DNA of 64,000 nt, taken from assembly GCF_003008535.1 (NCBI RefSeq), contig NZ_CP027666.1, positions 558,001 to 622,000 on the forward strand. The letters run 5' to 3'. The stretch is from Ottowia oryzae (GTDB lineage: Bacteria > Pseudomonadota > Gammaproteobacteria > Burkholderiales > Burkholderiaceae_C). Positions 59,693 to 64,000 of this stretch are shown here, in pieces. Every line of letters begins with the position of its first letter. Position 1 is the stretch's first letter. The position numbers and the translations under genes were made by a program. The notes beneath the pieces were generated by a model. The model was not told where the DNA came from. It did no database searches and saw only the letters and a program-made list of their open reading frames with translations.

Positions 59693-60535
59693 CTAGGCCA
59701 ACGGCACCGTCAGCCGCTTGAGCACGTCATCCGTCTGCGGCCGCACGCCGCGCCACCAGGCGAAGGCCTCGGCGGCTTGTTCGACCAGCATGCCCACGCC
59801 GTCGGCCACGCGCACGTTAGGCGCCGATTGCGCCAGGCGCAGGAAGGGCGTCAGCCCCTTGCCGTAGACCATGTCGTAGGCCAGCCCGCCCGGCGCGAAG
59901 GCCTGGGGCGGCACAGCAGGGGCGTCGGCGCTCAGGCTGGCAGACGTGGCGTTGATGACCACGTCGAACGCGGGCAGGCCGGGCAGCAGATCGGTGCCGC
60001 CGCTGTGCAGGGCCAGCGCGGGGGGCAGGTTCGCGGCCAGTTCGTCCAGCAGGGCGACGGCCTTGCTGGCGGTGCGGTTCAGCACCGCCAGGCGCGCCAC
60101 GCCTGCGCGCGCCAGCGGCAACAGCGCGCCGCGCGTGGCGCCGCCCGCGCCCAGCACCAGCACAGCCTTGCCACGGAGGGGCTGGCCCAGGTTCACCTCG
60201 ATGTCGCGCACCAGGCCCACGCCGTCGAAGTTCTGCGCCTCCAGCCGGCCTTCGTGCCAGCGCAGCGCGTTGGCGGCGCCGGCGGCGCGGGCGTCGTCGC
60301 TGGCCACGTCGGCGGCGGCCAGGGCCTGCAGCTTGAAGGGCAGGGTGACGTTCATGCCGCGCCCGCCGTGGCGGGCAAAGGCGTGCAGCGCCTGCTCAAA
60401 CCCGCCCGGCTCGGCGCCGCCGTCGATGGCTTCGTAGACCATGTCCTGCCCCGTCGCCTCGGCAAACCAGGTGTGGATTTGCGGCGATTTGCTGTGGGCG
60501 ATGGGGTGGCCGATGACGGCGTAGCGGTCGGGCAT
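59693..60535 (-). CDS. aroE: shikimate dehydrogenase
   Basis: 280-residue NADPH-dependent shikimate dehydrogenase. RYAVIGHPIAHSKSPQIHTW is the substrate-binding N-terminus; GGRGMNVTLPFKLQALAAAD contains the catalytic Lys; GKAVLVLGAGGATRGALLPL is the Rossmann motif; AVLNRTASKAVALLDEL, DVVINATSASLSADAP and YDMVYGKGLTPFLRLA follow, and DGVGMLVEQAAEAFAWW closes. Its TAG stop (59693-59695) is part of the 4-bp CTAG duplicated by the IS, so the coding region is intact but its original downstream sequence is replaced by the IS. Start at 60535; nine more open codons upstream. Confidence 0.95.
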   Translation of the reverse strand: MPDRYAVIGHPIAHSKSPQIHTWFAEATGQDMVYEAIDGGAEPGGFEQALHAFARHGGRGMNVTLPFKLQALAAADVASDDARAAGAANALRWHEGRLEAQNFDGVGLVRDIEVNLGQPLRGKAVLVLGAGGATRGALLPLARAGVARLAVLNRTASKAVALLDELAANLPPALALHSGGTDLLPGLPAFDVVINATSASLSADAPAVPPQAFAPGGLAYDMVYGKGLTPFLRLAQSAPNVRVADGVGMLVEQAAEAFAWWRGVRPQTDDVLKRLTVPLA

Positions 60536-60604
60536 GGGGCGAATCTGCAAGGGGCGGTGCAAGGGGCGGGCAACAGCCGCCCAGTGTAGATGGCCGCGCC
60601 GCCT

Positions 60605-60871
60605 TCACAGGCCCAGGTCGCGCCGCAGCCGGGGGCTGACTTGGCGCGCCAGCTCGCGGCGCACGGCGCGCTCAGCCAGGCGCTGGGCGTGGCGCACCCG
60701 GCGCGCCTGCAGCACGCGCTGGCGGCGTGCGCGCTGCTGGCGCCGCTGCGCGTGGCGGGCCGCCAGACGCAGCATGCCGGCGGCCAACGCGCGCAGGGCG
60801 CGTTCCCACGCATCGGTGGGCGCTGCATGGGCAGAGGGCATGGCGACAGGTGCGGACCAGCTGGCTGGCAT
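60605..60871 (-). CDS. small arginine-rich protein, uncertain
   Basis: 88-residue frame: a short hydrophilic N-terminus (PASWSAPVAMPSAHAAPTDA) and then a long Arg/Ala-rich helix (LRLAARHAQRRQQRARRQRV and LAERAVRRELARQVSPRLRR) ending DLGL. It fits the 70-bp space between aroE and the LysR promoter on the aroE strand. The amphipathic Arg pattern resembles small nucleic-acid-binding or DUF1127-like proteins, but no motif is decisive, and a chance GC-rich frame is possible. Confidence 0.4.
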   Translation of the reverse strand: MPASWSAPVAMPSAHAAPTDAWERALRALAAGMLRLAARHAQRRQQRARRQRVLQARRVRHAQRLAERAVRRELARQVSPRLRRDLGL

Positions 60872-60972
60872 GGCGGGCCTCTTGGCGGTAAAGGGGTGAA
60901 ATGGTAGATTAGGCTGACCATTACCGCCACACAACCGATCATTTTTGACCTTATTGGTTAGCTCTACTTACC

Positions 60973-61926
60973 ATGCCCGACGCCAAACCGCTGCCGCTGG
61001 ACGTGCTGCCCACCTTCGCCGCCGTGGCCGACGCGGGCAGCATGCGCGCGGCGGGCGAGGTGCTGCACCTCACGCACAGCGCCATCAGCCAGCAGATTCG
61101 CCTGCTGGAAGAGCGCCTGGGTTTTGCCGTATTCACGCGGCAGGGGCGCGGGCTGGTGCTCACGCCCGCCGGCCAGCGCCTGCTGGACAGCACCCGCAGC
61201 GCGCTGGCGCAGCTGGCCGACGCGTGCCGAGACGCAGCCCGCCTGGCGCAGGACGACGCGCAGGCGCTGCGCGTGGCCATCCTGCCCTCGTTCGCGCAGC
61301 GCTGGATGATGCCGCGCATGGCGCGCTGGCGCGCGGCGCACCCGCAGCTGCGGCTGGAGCTGACGGCCTCCATGCACATGGCCGACCTGCGCCAGGAAGG
61401 CCTGCACGCCGCCATCCGCCACGGCAGCGGGCAGTGGCGCGGCCTGCGGGCAGAGCCGCTGATCCAGTCTCCGCGCGTGGTGCTGGGCTCGCCCGCCGCC
61501 GCTGCGCGCCTGGCGGGGCAAGGCCCGGCGGCGATTGCGCAAGAGCCGCTGCTGGGCAACACCGCGCTGTGGCGCCAGTGGTTTGACCGCGCTGGCGTGA
61601 CCCCCGCGCCGGCCGTGCACCCCGTGGCGGCCTTCAACGACGCGGCCCTGCTGCTGCAGGCGGTAGAGGCCGACGTGGGCCTGGGCCTGGTGCGCGACCT
61701 GCTGGCCGCCGACGCGCTGGTGGAAGGCCGCCTGGTGCAGCTGGCGCCGCAAACCCTGCCCGAATCGCACGACACCTACGGGCACGACCCCACCGTGTAC
61801 TGGCTGGCCTGGCGCGAAGACCTGAGCGACTGGCCGCCGCTGCAGGCGCTGCGCGACTGGCTGCACAGCGAGCTGGCGCGCTCGCGTGCGCAGCTGGCGG
61901 CCGCGCACAAGGGCGGCCTGGCCTGA
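60973..61926 (+). CDS. LysR-family transcriptional regulator
   Basis: 317-residue regulator. HTH at 8-65: LDVLPTFAAVADAGSMRAAG, LHLTHSAISQQIRLLEERLG and VFTRQGRGLVLTPAGQRLLD. The effector domain (about 95-300) resembles the GcvA subgroup (RVAILPSFAQRWMMPRMARW, LTASMHMADLRQEGLHAAIR and DVGLGLVRDLLAADALVEGR). Target unknown; the divergent gene is the small Arg-rich frame and aroE beyond it. A start at 60973 follows the motif GGTTAGCTCTACTTACC. Confidence 0.93.
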   Translation: MPDAKPLPLDVLPTFAAVADAGSMRAAGEVLHLTHSAISQQIRLLEERLGFAVFTRQGRGLVLTPAGQRLLDSTRSALAQLADACRDAARLAQDDAQALRVAILPSFAQRWMMPRMARWRAAHPQLRLELTASMHMADLRQEGLHAAIRHGSGQWRGLRAEPLIQSPRVVLGSPAAAARLAGQGPAAIAQEPLLGNTALWRQWFDRAGVTPAPAVHPVAAFNDAALLLQAVEADVGLGLVRDLLAADALVEGRLVQLAPQTLPESHDTYGHDPTVYWLAWREDLSDWPPLQALRDWLHSELARSRAQLAAAHKGGLA

Positions 61927-61963
61927 TGGCGACGCTGGCGCTGGCCAGGGACTGCGTCGCACT

Positions 61964-62028
61964 GGTTTCGAATCAAATTCGGCTCCAGCACAGGTGCCAC
62001 CTGCGCCAGCAGCTCACTATTTTGTAGC
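61964..62028 (-). repeat. dispersed palindromic repeat after the LysR gene
   Basis: TTTCGAATCAAATTCGGCTC, CAGCACAGGTGCCACCTGCG and CCAGCAGCTCACTATTTTGT; slightly degenerate. Located in the 306-bp spacer 61927-62232, in which I see nothing else. Confidence 0.65.
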
Positions 62029-62232
62029 AAACACACTTGCCGCGATTGCCGCGCTGCGCTTTGCCCGCGCGCGCCCTTGGGTCTGATCTGCGCCGCAGGA
62101 AGGCAGCGCCGCCGTCCGACAACGCTCAGCGGCGACAGAGACTGCGGCAGAGCCGGCAGCGAGGCGCGGCGGCCCATTTCAACAGACGCGGGCGTTGCAG
62201 CACCGCGCCAACGCAGCGGCGGCGGGCCGCCG

Positions 62233-62958
62233 TCACACCGCCACGCTGCCTGCGTTGCGCAAGGCATCCACATCCACGCCCAGGGCTTCGCGCAGGGCGA
62301 TCGCGCCGGGCGGCGTGACCTGCAGCGCGCGCGAATCGGCCGAGCGCCGCAGCCAGCCGTGCGCGCACAGCGCCGTGAGCAGGTCCACCCCCAGCGGGCC
62401 GCCCAGGTGGTGCTGGCGCTCGGTCCAGTCCAGGCATTGGCGCGCGGGGTAACCCCGGCTGCGTGCGGGCGCGGGTGCGGCGCTGACGCCCAGGCCCGCC
62501 AGCCAGGCGCGGCCGGCGTCGGTGACGTGAAAGCGCTTGTCGGGCGCGGCGACAAGGTAGCCGCGCTGCTGCAAGCCCTGCGCCACCGCCACGCCCACCT
62601 GCCCGGCCAGGTGGTCGTAACAGCGGCGGCAAAAGCGCAGGCGCTGCGCCTGCGGCGAAAGCGCGGGCCGCCGCACCGGCAGCCGCGTGGGCAGCGTGGT
62701 CAGCTGCTCCATGGCCTGCGCTACCTCGGGGCTGGCCAGCCGGTAGTAGCGGTGCCGGCCTTCCTTTTCCAGCGCGATCAGCCCGCCGTCCAACAGCTGC
62801 GCCAGGTGAAAGCTGGCCGTCTGCGGGATGATGCGGGCGGCAAAGGCCAGGTCGCCCGCCGGGCGCGCGCGGCCGTCCAGCAGCGCGGTCAACATCAGGG
62901 CGCGCGTGGGGTCGGCCAGCAGGGCCGCCACCGGGGCAAAGCCAGGCACATCGCTCAT
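62233..62958 (-). CDS. ArsR-like winged-helix regulator
   Basis: 241-residue protein. N-terminal ArsR-type HTH (about 5-85): VAALLADPTRALMLTALLDG, AGDLAFAARIIPQTASFHLA, and GLIALEKEGRHRYYRLASPE. The remainder (about 110-240) has FCRRCYDHLAGQVGVAVAQG, with a Cys pair FCRRC, and a second wing-like part (YPARQCLDWTERQHHLGGPL, GVDLLTALCAHGWLRRSADS). The extended C-terminus fits ArsR-type repressors found next to multidrug exporters. It is divergent from the MFS gene at 63069 (111 bp), probably its target. Start at 62958 follows a GGAGATACC ribosome site. Confidence 0.88.
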   Translation of the reverse strand: MSDVPGFAPVAALLADPTRALMLTALLDGRARPAGDLAFAARIIPQTASFHLAQLLDGGLIALEKEGRHRYYRLASPEVAQAMEQLTTLPTRLPVRRPALSPQAQRLRFCRRCYDHLAGQVGVAVAQGLQQRGYLVAAPDKRFHVTDAGRAWLAGLGVSAAPAPARSRGYPARQCLDWTERQHHLGGPLGVDLLTALCAHGWLRRSADSRALQVTPPGAIALREALGVDVDALRNAGSVAV

Positions 62959-63068
62959 GGGGGTATCTCCTGCAGCCACTCTACGCGGCGCGGGGCGGCC
63001 ATGCTTCGATGCGGGTCGAAGCACCGGCGCGCGGCGCGGCCGTACGGTGTGGCCTGCCGCCCCACCCG

Positions 63069-64000
63069 ATGCCTATGAACGAAACCCCGCGCCCCAGCAA
63101 CCACCCCGAAATGCCACCCCGCAGCCAGCGCCGCGGCTCGCGCTGGGTGCTGACCGTGCTGTGCCTGGCCGTGATGGTGGCGCAGGTGGACACCTCCATC
63201 GTGATGCTGGCCACGCAGGCCATCGGCGCGCACTTTCGCGCCAGCGTGCCCGCGCTGCAATGGGTGGTGGACAGCTACAACCTGAGCTACGCGGCGCTGC
63301 TGCTGACCGGCGGGCTGCTGGCCGATCTGCGGGGGCGCCGCAGGCTGTTCATGGCCGGGCTGGCGCTCTTCACGAAGGCGTCGCTGCTGTGCGCGCTGGC
63401 GCCGTCGGTGGGGGTGCTGGTGCTGGGACGCGCGCTGGCGGGCGCGGGCGCGGGCGCGGCCTGCATGATTCCGGCGTCACTGGCGCTGGTGCGCGTGGTG
63501 TGGCCCGACACCGCCGCGCGCAACCGCGTGCTGGGCATCTGGGCGGCATGCAACGGGCTGTCGCTGGCCATCGGCCCTTCGCTGGGTGCGCTGTTGCTGC
63601 AGCACTTCGGTTGGCGCAGCGTGTTTCTGGCGGTGGTGCCGCTGGGTGCGTTGGCGCTAGGGGGGGCGTGGGCGTGGGTGCCTGAATCGGCCGACCCGCA
63701 AGAGCGCGCCTTCGACGGCGGTGCCCAGTTGCTGGCTGCCGCCGCGCTGGCCGCGCTGGCGGTGGCGGCCATCCACGCGCGGGCGCAGCCGGTGCTGGCC
63801 ACGGTGTCGCTGGCCCTCAGTGCGCTGGCGCTGGCCGGGTTTGTGTTGGTCGAGCGCGCGCGCGGCCCGCACGCCCTGGTGCCGCTGGACACGTTTCGCA
63901 TCCCGGCCTTTCGCGGCGCCATGGTCGCCACGGTGGCGATGACGTTTGGCATGTACGGCGTGCTGTTCCTGTTGCCGCTGGACTGGCAGGCCAGCGGGCA
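63069..64000 (+). CDS. MFS transporter, DHA2-like (partial, runs off the window)
   Basis: 5' 310 codons of a major facilitator exporter; no stop is reached. After a hydrophilic N-terminus (starting MPMNETPRPSNHPEMPPRSQ) come TM1 WVLTVLCLAVMVAQVDTSIV, the loop QWVVDSYNLSYAALLLTGGL, the MFS motif LADLRGRRRLFMAGLALFTK, motif C-like LVLGRALAGAGAGAACMIPA, and LAIGPSLGALLLQHFGWRSV. This is typical of the 14-helix drug:H+ antiporter DHA2 group. Probably regulated by the divergent ArsR-like gene. ATG at 63075 is an alternative start. Confidence 0.9.
   Translation, partial: MPMNETPRPSNHPEMPPRSQRRGSRWVLTVLCLAVMVAQVDTSIVMLATQAIGAHFRASVPALQWVVDSYNLSYAALLLTGGLLADLRGRRRLFMAGLALFTKASLLCALAPSVGVLVLGRALAGAGAGAACMIPASLALVRVVWPDTAARNRVLGIWAACNGLSLAIGPSLGALLLQHFGWRSVFLAVVPLGALALGGAWAWVPESADPQERAFDGGAQLLAAAALAALAVAAIHARAQPVLATVSLALSALALAGFVLVERARGPHALVPLDTFRIPAFRGAMVATVAMTFGMYGVLFLLPLDWQASG

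Overview
The window is GC-rich DNA (roughly two thirds G+C) that looks like the chromosome of a Burkholderiales bacterium, most likely Comamonadaceae. Supporting signs are three solute receptors of the Bug/tripartite-tricarboxylate type, a copABRS copper cluster, a MetH lacking its homocysteine domain behind an S-adenosylhomocysteine riboswitch, DUF1840 and DUF411 proteins, and several short intergenic repeat families that I associate with that group. I see no rRNA, tRNA, CRISPR array or prophage.

Layout. 1-7.3 kb: a DsbD-type thiol reductase, a cyclopropane fatty acid synthase, a ~0.9 kb inverted-repeat element, a Bug receptor divergent from an IclR regulator, and a small secreted protein with a triple repeat. 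7.3-11.2 kb: a self-sufficient P450-reductase fusion (CYP116B type) with a nested palindrome upstream, then an AT-richer, probably imported DUF5677 gene. 11.3-17.8 kb: a copper resistance block (cytochrome c pseudogene with three amber stops, DUF411 protein, copB, copA, divergent copRS). 18-23 kb: a creatininase-family enzyme, a Bug receptor, a histidine phosphatase and an orphan hybrid sensor kinase. 23.7-35.5 kb: two amino-acid efflux/MocR neighbourhoods with LysE exporters, DMT permeases, VOC, PhzF and GST proteins and an aminotransferase whose frame is fused to a gamma-glutamylcyclotransferase-like domain; a MocR gene and a DMT permease here look damaged. 36.7-47.7 kb: a Bug receptor, then a LIV-type ABC uptake operon with two acyl-CoA ligases (AMP-binding and PaaK-like), divergent from a Crp/Fnr regulator. 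47.9-51.5 kb: a zinc regulon (zur divergent from a 45-residue membrane protein plus znuCBA) with a clear palindromic operator. 51.5-53.8 kb: ureidoglycolate lyase behind a decayed polar amino-acid ABC operon. 54.1-60.5 kb: SAH riboswitch-metH, cobalamin adenosyltransferase, aroQ, a lipoprotein, an IS5/IS427-like element inserted exactly at the aroE stop codon, and aroE. 60.6-64 kb: LysR and ArsR-like regulators and the 5' part of an MFS exporter.

The most unusual feature is a dispersed ~50-60 bp imperfect palindrome (core ATAGCTGCCAGCGC ... GCGCTGnAGGC ... TTGGCTTGAAA), seen about 22 times, roughly once per 3 kb. It is not confined to spacers. It supplies hydrophobic signal-peptide codons (dsbD, copB), stop codons (copS, threonine dehydratase), the region just before a start codon (znuA) and in-frame linkers (metH, livG, VOC, PhzF and MocR proteins). 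I know of no named family for it and consider it the best candidate for an under-described system in this window.
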